A stretch of DNA of 64,000 bases from Arthrobacter rhombi. GTDB taxonomy: Bacteria; Actinomycetota; Actinomycetes; Actinomycetales; Micrococcaceae. Position 1 is the first letter of the stretch, and each line of letters starts with the position of its first letter. Positions 1 through 11,579 of the stretch are shown here, piece after piece. The notes under the pieces were generated by a model. It was not told the origin of the DNA. It saw nothing but the letters and a program-made list of their open reading frames with translations, and searched no databases. The translations under genes and the position numbers were made by a program. The stretch lies in contig NZ_FUHW01000044.1 in assembly GCF_900163545.1 (NCBI RefSeq), forward strand, positions 124,001 to 188,000, written 5' to 3'.

Positions 1-1
1 C

Positions 2-616
2 GCCGTCCGCCGAGAGAAGCTTCTAGAAGCCGGGGTGCAGCTCTTCGGAACCCAGGGGTACGCCGCGACCACGGTCCAGGGTTTATGTCGCGAAGCCGGG
101 GTCTCGTCCCGTTCGTTCTACGAATACTTTTCAGGGCGCGAGGAAGTCCTCGAAACTATTTATCGTGAAGCGACCCAGGCGATCGAACAACGAGTGATGA
201 CCCTGCAGAACGAAGCAAATGACACGGCGTATGGAATGATCCGCCGCGGAGTCCAAGCTGGGGTCGGTCCCATGCTCGATGACGAACGCCTTGGTCTGGT
301 GCTCGAGATCGAAGCCGTGGGTGTTTCGCCGGAATTGGAGTCGTCGCGGCGGCAGATGATTGCCGGGATTGCCCGGGCCATGGATGCCATGATGCTCGAA
401 TTGATTCGCCGCGGGCTGATCCCCGAGTCCCCGACGGGGCTGATTGGATTGATGGCTGTCGGCGGCATGACCGAGGCCCTCGTGGCCCATTTGAACACCC
501 CGGCCGCCCAGCGCCTGTCGACGTCTGCGTTCGTGGACGAGCTGGCGCGCGTGATCACCCGGATGGCCGGTGGATGGCCCACCCATGGTGTTGCCTCTGC
601 TCCGCCACTAGGCTGA
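2..616 (+). CDS. TetR-family transcriptional regulator, 5' end cut by window edge
   Basis: DNA-binding repressor of the TetR family. The frame is already open at base 2 and reads RREKLLEAGVQLFGTQGYA, the start of a TetR helix-turn-helix domain, so the GTG at 35 is an internal valine and a few N-terminal residues lie outside the window. The recognition segment is SSRSFYEYFSGREEVL. The ligand-binding C-terminal part shows no signature and the ligand cannot be predicted. It ends 51 bases before the ferritin-like/encapsulin pair on the same strand. A promoter-like TAGGCT overlaps its stop codon, so co-transcription with that pair is open. Confidence 0.85.
   Translation, partial: AVRREKLLEAGVQLFGTQGYAATTVQGLCREAGVSSRSFYEYFSGREEVLETIYREATQAIEQRVMTLQNEANDTAYGMIRRGVQAGVGPMLDDERLGLVLEIEAVGVSPELESSRRQMIAGIARAMDAMMLELIRRGLIPESPTGLIGLMAVGGMTEALVAHLNTPAAQRLSTSAFVDELARVITRMAGGWPTHGVASAPPLG
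586..614 (+). promoter_or_regulatory. Possible promoter of the encapsulin operon
   Basis: TAGGCT at 609-614 fits the TANNNT -10 form common in actinobacteria. The hexamer 17 bases upstream, TGGTGT at 586-591, is a poor -35. The element overlaps the end of the TetR gene and lies about 55 bases before the ferritin-like gene. The call rests on pattern and position only. Confidence 0.25.
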
Positions 617-667
617 CGTTAGGGAAGCCGCCATCGATGTCGGTGGCCCGGAGCGAAGGGGATACGC

Positions 668-1074
668 ATGGGAACCGAGCAATACCACGAACCGCCAGCC
701 GAGTTATCGGCCGAAACCCGGACCTTTGCCCGAATGTGCACGAACCTCACCGAGGAAGCCGAAGCCATCGGATGGTACGAGCAGCGGATATCCCTCGAAC
801 CTGATCCGGTAGCCAGGGCCATCATGGAGAACTCCCTAGGCGAGGAGTTCAAGCACTTCTGCATGGAGCTGGAATACCTCTTCAGGGCAACTCCGAAATG
901 GGGGCAGATCGCCCGGGGAATCCTCTTCCAGGAGGGGGACATCGTCGACAACGGGGAAGCGGCCGAGGAAGCCGCCGACTCAGATCCCACTGGAACCGCC
1001 GAATCTGGGCAGACAACACCTCTGGGGTCATCCGATGGTTCCCTGGGGATCGGCTCGTTGAAAGGAACCGCATC

Positions 1075-1078
<4 letters not shown>
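668..1078 (+). CDS. Encapsulated ferritin-like protein (EncFtn), encapsulin cargo
   Basis: Small ferroxidase-type protein of 136 residues predicted to be packaged inside the encapsulin shell encoded next. The ferritin-like core shows EEAEAIGWYEQR (about residues 29-40) and EEFKHF (59-64). By comparison with the EncFtn family, E32, E60 and H63 are the expected metal ligands. The C-terminal tail is acidic and flexible and ends in DGSLGIGSLKG (123-133), an almost canonical encapsulin targeting peptide. The stop overlaps the encapsulin ATG (ATGA at 1075-1078), so the two are translationally coupled. Family knowledge: EncFtn decamers oxidise Fe(II) and need the shell to store iron. That role is inferred here, not shown. 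Confidence 0.92.
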
Positions 1079-3689
<2,611 letters not shown>

Positions 3690-4412
3690 CTAGGTGCCGA
3701 ACAGACGCCGGGCGTGGGAGAAGTTCTCGGTCAGGATCCGAGTGAATCTGTCCAGCGCGTTCGGGGCTGCCTCTTCCGCAGCAGCAGGGGCTCCTGAAGC
3801 AGTGGAATTGCAGGTAATGCCCTCTGTCGAGCAGGAGCTGGAGTGTCCGATGAATTCCTGGAAGCTCGTCATGGCCAACTGCGAAAACAATGTTGAAGCC
3901 AGATTCGCAAATGGGTCCTCCGGTTCCAGAGCCTGACGTTGCGCGATCAGTTCCGCCAGCGCTCGCTGACGCTGCATTGCCGAATGAATCATCCGTTTCA
4001 TCAGCGCCGGTTCCGAATGCATGATCTGCATGAAGGAACCCATGTCCGTCGGTGGGACGTCCATGGTGGCATATGCCTTGATGAACAACTCCAGAAGGGC
4101 CTGATCCAACGGAAGTGCGGTGGTGGATCCGGAGGAGCTCGCCACGGACGTTCGAGCGGAGTCCAGGAAATCCTGGGCGAACGGCTTGAACGGGTCGGCG
4201 GACTTCACCCCCAGGACGGCGTCCTCCTTGGTGGCGAAGTAGTTGAAGAAGGTGCGGCGGGAGACTCCGGCAGCCTCGCAGAGTTCCTCGATCGTGAATC
4301 CGTTCAATTCACGTTCGGCGGTCAGCGTGCGGGCGTGGTTGGTCAGCGCGGCATAGGTTTCCATGCGTCGACGTTCCCTGGCCCCCGGAGCCTCCGTTGC
4401 ACTTTTCTTCAC
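3690..4412 (-). CDS. TetR-family repressor, likely controls the adjacent MFS pump
   Basis: TetR-type DNA-binding protein of 240 residues. The HTH is TIEELCEAAGVSRRTFFNYF, and the C-terminal half is the ligand-binding core with no readable specificity. I chose the GTG at 4412 (VKKSATEAPGARERRR) because family members start close to an ERRR segment. A longer in-frame extension to 4538 would run through a palindromic operator and is unlikely. The start abuts the palindrome with no room for a Shine-Dalgarno, so the mRNA may be leaderless; an ATG at 4362 is the alternative start. The order repressor then pump on one strand suggests an autoregulated operon. Confidence 0.85.
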   Translation of the reverse strand: MKKSATEAPGARERRRMETYAALTNHARTLTAERELNGFTIEELCEAAGVSRRTFFNYFATKEDAVLGVKSADPFKPFAQDFLDSARTSVASSSGSTTALPLDQALLELFIKAYATMDVPPTDMGSFMQIMHSEPALMKRMIHSAMQRQRALAELIAQRQALEPEDPFANLASTLFSQLAMTSFQEFIGHSSSCSTEGITCNSTASGAPAAAEEAAPNALDRFTRILTENFSHARRLFGT

Positions 4413-4432
4413 ATAGTGCAGTTTTGCACTAT
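4413..4432. promoter_or_regulatory. Palindromic operator upstream of the TetR/MFS operon
   Basis: A perfect inverted repeat with 8-base arms, ATAGTGCA and TGCACTAT, separated by GTTT. It sits immediately upstream of the GTG start of the TetR gene at 4412. Size, symmetry and position are typical of a TetR-family operator that shuts off its own promoter. No second copy was noticed in front of the MFS gene, which fits a single shared transcript. Confidence 0.7.
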
Positions 4433-4527
4433 TGGGCCATGGGTGCAAATCGGGAGGTGGTGTAATTGCGCACACTGCCGCGGAAGCGTGAACCTGTCTG
4501 GCCGGGCGGAAGGGCCCCCGGGCATGG

Positions 4528-4561
4528 CGGCGGCCCACCCCGTTGCCGGAATGGGCCGCCG
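4528..4561 (-). terminator. GC-rich hairpin between fumC and the TetR gene
   Basis: A 10-base perfect stem (4528-4537 with 4552-4561) and a 14-base loop lie just past the fumC stop codon in the direction of fumC transcription. There is no following T-run, so termination would be of the U-less type often proposed for actinobacteria. Confidence 0.4.
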
Positions 4562-4578
4562 AAGGAGGGGGCTGTGCC

Positions 4579-5997
4579 TTATTTGCCCGAAGGCGAGGTC
4601 ATCGTGGTGACATCCAGAGCTGTATCGAGCTGCTCTTCGGTGAGTTCGCCGCTCTCAAGGAAGCCCAACGCGATCGTGGCCTCACGCACGGTGAGTCCTT
4701 CGGCGATGGCCTTCTTGGCGATCTTCGAGCCGTTCTCGTAGCCGATGAACTTATTCAACGGGGTGACGATCGACGGGGAGGCTTCGGCCAGGAAACGGGC
4801 CCGGTCCACGTTGGCCGTGATGCCATCGACCATTTTGTCCGCCATGACCTGGGAGGTATTGGTCAACAGGCGAATCGATTCGAGCAGGTTCGCCGCCATC
4901 ACCGGAATCCCGACGTTGAGCTCGAAAGCACCGTTGGTGGAGGACAAGGAGACCGTGGTGTCGTTGCCGATCACCTGGGCGGCGACCTGAATCGCGGCTT
5001 CACTGATTACCGGATTGACCTTGCCGGGCATGATCGAGGAACCCGGCTGCAGATCGGGGATGGCGATCTCACCCAAACCGGTATTGGGGCCCGAGCCCAT
5101 CCACCGGAGGTCGTTGTTGATCTTCATGATCGAATAGGCAATGTTGCGCAGCTGACCCGAGGCTTCGACAAGCCCATCGCGGTTTGCCTGGGCTTCGAAA
5201 TGGTTACGTGCCTCTGTCAGGGGCAGACCGGTGTCCTCGGCCAGCAGGGCAATGACCCGCTGGGGGAAGCCTGCCGGCGTGTTGATGCCTGTGCCGACTG
5301 CCGTTCCGCCTAAGGGGACCTCTGCCACGCGGGGGAGGCTGGCCTCGATCCGCTCGACGCCGTAGCGCATCTGGGCGGCGTAGCCGCCGAATTCTTGCCC
5401 CAATGTCACTGGTGTGGCATCCATGAGGTGGGTCCGACCGGATTTCACGACGTCGGCAAACTCGTCGGACTTGCGTCCCAGGCTTTCGGCGAGATGGTTC
5501 AGCGCCGGAACCAAATCGTTGAGCAGCGCGTCCGTGACGGCGACGTGGACCGACGTCGGGAAGACATCGTTGGAGGACTGCGAGGCGTTGACGTGGTCGT
5601 TCGGGTGAACGCGGGCCTGACTGCCGGCGGCTTCCAATCCCTGGTTGGCCAGAGCTGCCAGAACCTCATTGGTATTCATATTCGACGACGTCCCTGAACC
5701 GGTCTGGAAGACGTCGATGGGGAAGTGCGCATCATAGTCGCCGGATGCCACGTGCTCGGCCGCATCAACGATGGCGCGGGCGATCTCCTCGTCGAGGACG
5801 CCTAGCTCCGCGTTCGCCAGGGCTGCCGCACGCTTCACCCGGGCCAACGCCTGGATATGGCGACGTTCGAGCCGCTTGCCGGAGATGGGGAAATTCTCTA
5901 CGGCGCGCTGCGTCTGTGCGCTATAAAGGGCGTCGACCGGTACGCGGACTTCGCCCATGGTGTCATGTTCAATACGGAATTCATCCTTGCTAGCCAT
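4579..5997 (-). CDS. fumC: Fumarate hydratase class II
   Basis: Interconverts fumarate and L-malate in the TCA cycle as a cytosolic homotetramer. It is 472 residues, normal for class II. The superfamily signature [11 protein letters not shown] lies at about residues 317-327 with the catalytic serine loop. [18 protein letters not shown] carries the active-site histidine region, and [14 protein letters not shown] is the substrate-binding block. The ATG at 5997 follows a 12-base-pair hairpin that lies between it and the upstream carbonic anhydrase gene on the same strand. Confidence 0.96.
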   Translation of the reverse strand: MASKDEFRIEHDTMGEVRVPVDALYSAQTQRAVENFPISGKRLERRHIQALARVKRAAALANAELGVLDEEIARAIVDAAEHVASGDYDAHFPIDVFQTGSGTSSNMNTNEVLAALANQGLEAAGSQARVHPNDHVNASQSSNDVFPTSVHVAVTDALLNDLVPALNHLAESLGRKSDEFADVVKSGRTHLMDATPVTLGQEFGGYAAQMRYGVERIEASLPRVAEVPLGGTAVGTGINTPAGFPQRVIALLAEDTGLPLTEARNHFEAQANRDGLVEASGQLRNIAYSIMKINNDLRWMGSGPNTGLGEIAIPDLQPGSSIMPGKVNPVISEAAIQVAAQVIGNDTTVSLSSTNGAFELNVGIPVMAANLLESIRLLTNTSQVMADKMVDGITANVDRARFLAEASPSIVTPLNKFIGYENGSKIAKKAIAEGLTVREATIALGFLESGELTEEQLDTALDVTTMTSPSGK

Positions 5998-6008
5998 GAC
6001 ATCACCAT

Positions 6009-6046
6009 ACGCCGCCCGGGGGCCCGAACCCGATCCCGGGCGGCGT
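6009..6046 (-). terminator. Strong hairpin between carbonic anhydrase and fumC
   Basis: Perfect 12-base arms (6009-6020 and 6035-6046) with a 14-base loop lie between the carbonic anhydrase stop (6067) and the fumC start (5997). No T-run follows on the minus strand. It may be a terminator for the upstream gene or a 5' leader structure of fumC; the sequence does not decide. Confidence 0.4.
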
Positions 6047-6066
6047 CATCTGGGACACACCATGAC

Positions 6067-6720
6067 CTAGAGTGCGCCGAATCCCGTCACTATTTCTGCC
6101 TTGCCTTCTTCGAGGCGGTAGGTCACGCCAATGACGGCCGTCTCACCGGCGTCGACGGCGTCCGAGATGAGCTTGGAGGATTCAACCAACCGGTGAGTGG
6201 ACTGCCTGACGTGCTCCTCGACCGTCGTATTCACATCGGTGACCCCTGCCCGTTGGGCGGTGATGACCGAGGGGGTGATGCGCTCGACGAGATCCCGGAT
6301 GAACCCGGGGGGCATCTGCCCGGTCTCGAAGGCGTCCATCGTCGCTGTCACGGCGCCGCAGCTGTCGTGGCCCAGGACCACGATGAGGGGGACATCCAAT
6401 AGGGCAACACTGTATTCGAGCGAACCGAGCACGGCATCGTCGGGAACGTGCCCGGCGGTCCGGACAACGAACACATCACCGAGGCCGACATCGAAGATGA
6501 TCTCGGCGGCCAGTCGTGAATCCGAGCAACCGAAGATGACGGCGAAGGGATGCTGGGTATTCACCAGGGCCGAACGACGGGCAGAATCCTGGTTCGGGTG
6601 GTTGGTGGATCCGGCAACGAAGCGGGCGTTGCCCTCACGCAGTTTGGTCCAGGCCTGGGCCGGGGTGAGAGGTGCGGATTCGGACTCAAGAGATTCAGCA
6701 GACATGAAAAAAGAGTACAT
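6067..6720 (-). CDS. Beta-class carbonic anhydrase
   Basis: Reversibly hydrates CO2 to bicarbonate and supplies carboxylation reactions. It is about 212-217 residues. Zinc-site motifs of the beta class are complete: CSDSR (Cys, and the Asp-Arg dyad) and HDSCG (His and Cys), with the intervening VVRTAGH block. A second ATG at 6705 (MSAESLES) is a plausible alternative start, and the five extra residues MYSFF are not typical. It precedes fumC on the same strand with a strong hairpin between them. Confidence 0.93.
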   Translation of the reverse strand: MYSFFMSAESLESESAPLTPAQAWTKLREGNARFVAGSTNHPNQDSARRSALVNTQHPFAVIFGCSDSRLAAEIIFDVGLGDVFVVRTAGHVPDDAVLGSLEYSVALLDVPLIVVLGHDSCGAVTATMDAFETGQMPPGFIRDLVERITPSVITAQRAGVTDVNTTVEEHVRQSTHRLVESSKLISDAVDAGETAVIGVTYRLEEGKAEIVTGFGAL

Positions 6721-6739
6721 CCGCCACGGCGCAGATCCG

Positions 6740-7345
6740 CTACTGCGTTGAGTTGGATTGGTCCTTCATGACGGACCGGGCGGCCTTTTGGAGCACCTCA
6801 TCGCCGGAATCGGAGCTGAGCATGAGCGTCGATTCCTTGGTCTTGCGAACCCAACTGACGTTTGCCTCTCGGGTGTAGGACTCCCACGTGGTCCCGTCGA
6901 CCTTTACGGTGCCCGACTCGGTAGCGTCCTCGCTCATCTTGGCGATCCAGCCCGGTGTGGCATCTGCGGTCTGACGAATCCAGACAAAGCCCTCGTCGCC
7001 CGTCACATAACCGACTTCCCAGTAGTCGATCTTGTCGGCGCTTCCGGAATTCCAGCGGGCGAAGTTCGGATACCAGTCCGCGGGCACTGCGGGGGCTACC
7101 GGTGTGAAATCGGCTGCCTGGTCGGCCTGGGAAGCCACCGCGGAGACGTTCACGTCAGGTTTGAACTTATCGTCGTTGCTCGGCGGATTCAGGGCGATGA
7201 CCGGTACCGCAACGGCAACCGTCAGCAGCACGGAGATGATCATGCCCTTCAGCGATTGGTTGGCCCGCTTGGACTGGGAGGGCGTCAAGACAGGTGTTAC
7301 CTGCGGCTCTTCGGCATCTGGGGGCGTCTGGGGTGCATCACTCAC
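6740..7345 (-). CDS. DUF4245 membrane-anchored protein
   Basis: Protein of about 201 residues found beside glpX in many actinobacteria; function unknown. A cytoplasmic proline-rich head is followed by one transmembrane segment (MIISVLLTVAVAVPVIAL, about residues 35-52) and an extracytoplasmic DUF4245 domain with WYPNFARWNSG and WVRKTKESTLML. The in-frame ORF extends upstream to 7873, but that part is antisense to glpX and is not coding. The GTG at 7345 (VSDAPQTPPD) is chosen because it leaves a normal intergenic space to divergent glpX. Its GGAGG lies unusually close, so the start is moderately certain. Confidence 0.8.
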   Translation of the reverse strand: MSDAPQTPPDAEEPQVTPVLTPSQSKRANQSLKGMIISVLLTVAVAVPVIALNPPSNDDKFKPDVNVSAVASQADQAADFTPVAPAVPADWYPNFARWNSGSADKIDYWEVGYVTGDEGFVWIRQTADATPGWIAKMSEDATESGTVKVDGTTWESYTREANVSWVRKTKESTLMLSSDSGDEVLQKAARSVMKDQSNSTQ

Positions 7346-7478
7346 GCCTCCATTGTCCCCGATTTTCACGACCGTGGATGACGCGGTGTCGGTCATCACC
7401 ACCGCATCCATCGTTTCAGCGGATATGCTCGAAGGCGTTGCCCATGGCACCCACACCCACTCGACGACGAGGAACACC

Positions 7479-8501
7479 GTGACAGAAGCCACAAATTTTG
7501 CCCACCTGTCCCCCCGACTGTCCGTCGGCGATGCCGAACCGGACCGCAACCTGGCCTTGGAGCTGGTACGCGTCACGGAGGCTGCCGCGATAGCCGCCAG
7601 CCCCTGGGTCGGCTTCGGGGACAAGAACTCGGCAGACGGTGCGGCCGTCGACGCCATGCGTTCGCTGCTCTCCACCGTGTCGGTCACCGGGACCGTCGTG
7701 ATCGGAGAAGGCGAAAAGGATGAAGCCCCGATGCTCTTCAACGGCGAAGTCGTCGGGGACGGTACCGGGCCCGAGGTCGATGTCGCCGTTGATCCCATCG
7801 ATGGGACCCGCCTGACGGCACTGGGCATCAACAACTCGGTAGCTGTCTTGGCCATGGCCGAACGCGGTTCCATGTTTGACCCGTCGGCCGTGTTCTACAT
7901 GGAGAAGTTGGTCACCGGCCCGGAGGCCGCCGAACTGGTGGACCTACGCCTGCCGGTGAAGCAGAACCTTTACCTGATCGCCAAGGCCAAGAACAAGCCG
8001 ATCAACCAGATCACCGTTTGTGTGCTGGACCGTGAACGTCATACCAAGCTGGTGCGGGAGATCCGCGATGCCGGGGCCCGCACGAAGTTCATCATGGACG
8101 GCGATGTCGCCGGCGCCATCTCGGCCACCCGTGAGGGATCGGGTGTCGACGCGTTGATGGGCATCGGGGGAACCCCCGAGGGCATCGTGACTGCCTGTGC
8201 CATCCGCTCGCTGGGCGGCGTCATCCAGGGCCGTCTCTGGCCCACCGATGACGAGGAGAAGCAAAAGGCCATCGATGCCGGGCACGATCTGGATCGCGTG
8301 CTGTCCACCAACGATCTGGTGACCAGTGACAACTGCTATTTCGCGATGACCGCCATCACCGACGGCGATCTACTGACCGGAGTGCGCTACAAGAACGACA
8401 AGATCTTCACGCACTCGATCGTCATGCGTTCGAAATCCGGGACGATCCGGACCGTCGAGGGCGAGCACCAGTCACGCAAGTGGGAGCCTTACACCCGCTA
8501 G
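7479..8501 (+). CDS. glpX: Fructose-1,6-bisphosphatase, class II
   Basis: Removes the 1-phosphate of fructose-1,6-bisphosphate in gluconeogenesis. It is 340 residues, standard for GlpX. Metal and substrate motifs are present: GEGEKDEAPML (about residues 75-85), VDPIDGTRLT (about 105-114) and GIGGTPEG. The GTG at 7479 begins VTEATNFAHLSPRL with AGGA upstream. Longer in-frame starts back to 7032 overlap the divergent DUF4245 gene and are rejected. It is the only FBPase in the window and ends at a bidirectional hairpin shared with manA. Confidence 0.95.
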   Translation: MTEATNFAHLSPRLSVGDAEPDRNLALELVRVTEAAAIAASPWVGFGDKNSADGAAVDAMRSLLSTVSVTGTVVIGEGEKDEAPMLFNGEVVGDGTGPEVDVAVDPIDGTRLTALGINNSVAVLAMAERGSMFDPSAVFYMEKLVTGPEAAELVDLRLPVKQNLYLIAKAKNKPINQITVCVLDRERHTKLVREIRDAGARTKFIMDGDVAGAISATREGSGVDALMGIGGTPEGIVTACAIRSLGGVIQGRLWPTDDEEKQKAIDAGHDLDRVLSTNDLVTSDNCYFAMTAITDGDLLTGVRYKNDKIFTHSIVMRSKSGTIRTVEGEHQSRKWEPYTR

Positions 8502-8521
8502 GCGATCGGGCCCGGGAAAAG

Positions 8522-8554
8522 CTAACCCGTGAGGCCACGAGCCTTGCGGGTTAG
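8522..8554. terminator. Bidirectional terminator between glpX and manA
   Basis: CTAACCCG at 8522-8529 pairs with CGGGTTAG at 8547-8554, with an inner AGGC/GCCT helix. The downstream arm overlaps the manA stop codon. The two genes converge here, so it probably ends both transcripts. Confidence 0.7.
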
Positions 8555-9810
8555 TTCGTTTCGGCGGTGGTCACGGCGAACGCCACGGCCGGTCCCTCTC
8601 CGAGACGTTTGGCCACCACCGGAGCTTCGTGAGCGGGAATGAACGCCGATTCCCCGCGAGTCAGTTGCAGATCACCACGAGGCGAATCCAGCAGCAGGTC
8701 ACCGGACACACAGAGCAGTGTCACCGGGCCGTTCTGGGCGACGGCAACGTCCTCTCCGGCCAGCAGGGCATCACCGGGCAACGCGATGCGTTGGAGCTGG
8801 AATTCGTCGAAGGGCGGCCGGTAGATCTCCTGGCCGAGCATGTTCTTCGCGGCTTCCAGATACGGGACGCCCAGACTTTGGAAGTCAACCGTGTCCATCA
8901 GTTCAGGTAGATCGATATGTTTGCCGGTCAGCCCGCCGCGCAAGACGTTATCCGAACTAGCCATGACTTCCACCCCCAGTCCCCGCAGGTAGGCGTGGAT
9001 ATTTCCCGCAGGAAGGTAGATGGCCTGCCCGGGTTCCAAGGTGATGTGGTTGAGCATCAACGAGACCAGGACCCCAGGATCGCCGGGGTAGAAACCGTTC
9101 AGCGATTCCAGCTCCGCCAGACCGGTATCAGGAACCGTCTGGCGACCTGAAGCAACGGCCGCGCTGGCGAGCCCGACGAGACGGACCACGTCTTGGCCTC
9201 CGGAGAGCAAGTCGGTGAATGCCCCCCGCAGATCGCCTTGGCTCAGGGTGGTGGCCGTATGTCGGGCCGCGAGGACGGCACTGCCGTTCTCGTCGGTGAG
9301 CTCGGGGTCCGCCTCGATTGTTTCGGCCAACCAGGTGAAGAGGGCCGCCGACTCGTGCGCGGCCCGGAACCCGCAGAGGGCCGAGAACCCGGTGAGCGCG
9401 AACAGGAGCTCGGGCTTGTGGTTGTCGTCCTTGTAGTTGCGGTGCGGTGCCGAACGGTCGACGCCGGCTTCCTCCTCCGCGGCAAAACCGGCACGGGCCT
9501 GCTCCAGAGTGGGGTGGACCTGCAAGGAGAGCGGTTTTTCCGCGGCGAGGATCTTCGCCAAGAACGGAAGCCGCCCAAAGCGGGTGGACGTCTCCTCACC
9601 GAGAAAGAGGGTGGGGTCGGTGGCGATCAGCTCATTGAGCGGAGTCGTGCCGTCGACGTCCGGGTGGCTGGCCTTCGAGGGGGAGTCGGGATGTGCCCCG
9701 ATCCACATTTCTGCTTCGGGGCCCCCCGATGCCTCGGCTCCGATGAGTTCGGCGATGGCCGTGGACGATCCCCACGGATAGTCCCTGACGGTATTGCTCA
9801 GGCGGTACAT
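8551..9810 (-). CDS. manA: Mannose-6-phosphate isomerase, class I
   Basis: Zinc enzyme that interconverts fructose-6-phosphate and mannose-6-phosphate, feeding GDP-mannose and mannosylated envelope polymers. It is 419 residues. PMI type I features are the N-terminal NTVRDYPWGSSTAIAELIG, LSLQVHPTLEQA and HKPELLFALT with zinc ligands, and AIYLPAGNIHAYLRGLGVE with the cupin metal site. The ATG has a clear AAGGAG. It follows the LCP gene on the same strand after 98 bases. The usual phosphomannomutase partner is not found nearby. Confidence 0.95.
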   Translation of the reverse strand: MYRLSNTVRDYPWGSSTAIAELIGAEASGGPEAEMWIGAHPDSPSKASHPDVDGTTPLNELIATDPTLFLGEETSTRFGRLPFLAKILAAEKPLSLQVHPTLEQARAGFAAEEEAGVDRSAPHRNYKDDNHKPELLFALTGFSALCGFRAAHESAALFTWLAETIEADPELTDENGSAVLAARHTATTLSQGDLRGAFTDLLSGGQDVVRLVGLASAAVASGRQTVPDTGLAELESLNGFYPGDPGVLVSLMLNHITLEPGQAIYLPAGNIHAYLRGLGVEVMASSDNVLRGGLTGKHIDLPELMDTVDFQSLGVPYLEAAKNMLGQEIYRPPFDEFQLQRIALPGDALLAGEDVAVAQNGPVTLLCVSGDLLLDSPRGDLQLTRGESAFIPAHEAPVVAKRLGEGPAVAFAVTTAETN

Positions 9811-9908
9811 TCGGCTCCTTGGCAGCTGGGTCGATACGGGGCGCTACCACCCAATCTAGGCCAGTGCGCTAGGTCCCCGGTACCTCCGTCGTCGGACGGC
9901 GATGCGGG

Positions 9909-11576
9909 TCATGGTGCGCTGCACTCGTTGTTATTGGCTGCGATCTCCGAGATGAGTGTGCGTTGTCCGTTGATTTCGAGCTGGACCAGATACTTCTCGG
10001 TGATGGGGGAGCCATCCGGCTGCGTGGAAGGAACCGTCGTGGGATCGGTGTTGCCCTCGATGGCTTCCGGAACCGCCGACTTGGCGTCGGTGGCAGGCTT
10101 GGTGGGCGCCGCCGACGATGGCTTGGTCTTCCCGGAGGCGGATTTATCGGCCGACGCTGACTTCTTCTGTGCGGCGGCAGCTGATTTCTTGTCAGCAGCC
10201 GCCCGGGCGCCAGCATCGGTGGCCTCCTCCAGCAGCCCGTCGACGCGGGTATGGATCTGGCTGTAGTCGGGGAAGGTGGAGAACCGGTCGGAAGTGGTGC
10301 CGAAGTCCGGGGCGCCGAGGGTGAGGCGCTTAAAGGGGTTCTTGCCGGCCTTATTGGCGAGGTTGAGGAAACTGCCGAGTTGGGACTGTGGGATGTCAGT
10401 TTCGAGTAGATCCTCACCTGCGGACATGATGTCGGAGAACCGGGTCAACACCGTGGAGGGCTTGAACTGGTTGATCATCGCCTGCTGCAAGCACTGTTGG
10501 CGGCGGATGCGGTGGTAGTCGGTGGTGAAATCACGTGAGCGGGCGAACCAGAGTGCCTGCTTGCCGGTGAATTTCTTCGTTCCGGGGGAGAACCAATGGG
10601 TGTTCACGAGCGTCCCCGGCCATTTCTTGGCGTTATAGGGGACCCAGCCTCCGGACTCAACGGTGACCCCGCCCATGGCGTCGATGAAGGTGGAGAACCC
10701 GTCCATATCGATCACCACGTACGCCTGGACATCGATGCCCGTGATGCCGGTGGCGGCATCCATCATCGCCTCGGCGCCCGGGTTGGCCTTGCCCGGATAC
10801 AGATCGGCATGATCGGCCTCAACCGTGGGGTAGAGGGCGTTGATGATGCACTCATCGCCGCAGTCGAAACCGCGGGGGTAGACGTCGTGGAGCGGAGAGT
10901 CCTTCGGGAACGGAGCATTTTGCAGGTTACGAGGAATGGAAATCATCGCGGTTCGCCCCGATTTCGCGTCGATGCTCACCACGGCCATCGAATCGGGCCG
11001 CAGCCCCGTCCTTCCGGCCCCCGCGTCGCCACCCATCAACAGGATGTTGTAGCGCCCATCGACGGGGTCCATGGAAGGACCCGAGGCAAAGACATTCTGG
11101 ATGGTGTCCCGGCCAGTGTTGAGTATGAACGCACCGTAGCCCAGAACGCCTCCGGTGAGAACCATCAGGACGACCGTTGACGCCGCGACAACGCCGCGCA
11201 TGGCCGGAGTCAATAAACGCGGCCGAATGATCAACAACGTATTGATGAACATCAGCATCCATCCGGCGGCCAACAGCAGCAGGACAATGACGAGGATCAG
11301 TTGGATGACCGGCTTGGCCAGAACCTCGATAACGGTTCCACGGTTGATGAGGGCGACCACGAGACCGATGATGATCAGCGCCCAACAGGTGAGGGTAACC
11401 GTCAGGACCCGGCGCCCCAGCGTCCGGTTGCCGGCCACTACCTGCGCCCCACCCGGAATGAAAACGGTCAGGGCCAGCAGGAAGAAAGCCCGTTTGGTCC
11501 GGATCGGTGCGGAGGCGTGTTCGGGATCCCGCACTGGATTCTGTGCGGGGGAGAAACGCGGCGTCTGTTTGCTCAT
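9909..11576 (-). CDS. LCP (LytR-CpsA-Psr) family cell-wall ligase
   Basis: Membrane enzyme that transfers undecaprenyl-linked glycopolymers to peptidoglycan. It is 555 residues, with several hydrophobic segments in the first ~170 residues, then the extracytoplasmic LCP domain with DSMAVVSIDAKSGRTAMISI, IPRNLQ, a GGVTV segment and WFARSRDFTTDYHRIRRQQ, where the arginines bind pyrophosphate in this family. The tail is Lys/Ser/Ala-rich low complexity followed by a short conserved end. It starts 3 bases after purE, forming purK-purE-LCP. The same LCP/purE/purK proximity occurs in mycobacteria (from memory). A natural acceptor step for polymers such as the one encoded at 51-64 kb. Confidence 0.92.
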   Translation of the reverse strand: MSKQTPRFSPAQNPVRDPEHASAPIRTKRAFFLLALTVFIPGGAQVVAGNRTLGRRVLTVTLTCWALIIIGLVVALINRGTVIEVLAKPVIQLILVIVLLLLAAGWMLMFINTLLIIRPRLLTPAMRGVVAASTVVLMVLTGGVLGYGAFILNTGRDTIQNVFASGPSMDPVDGRYNILLMGGDAGAGRTGLRPDSMAVVSIDAKSGRTAMISIPRNLQNAPFPKDSPLHDVYPRGFDCGDECIINALYPTVEADHADLYPGKANPGAEAMMDAATGITGIDVQAYVVIDMDGFSTFIDAMGGVTVESGGWVPYNAKKWPGTLVNTHWFSPGTKKFTGKQALWFARSRDFTTDYHRIRRQQCLQQAMINQFKPSTVLTRFSDIMSAGEDLLETDIPQSQLGSFLNLANKAGKNPFKRLTLGAPDFGTTSDRFSTFPDYSQIHTRVDGLLEEATDAGARAAADKKSAAAAQKKSASADKSASGKTKPSSAAPTKPATDAKSAVPEAIEGNTDPTTVPSTQPDGSPITEKYLVQLEINGQRTLISEIAANNNECSAP

Positions 11577-11579
11577 GGG

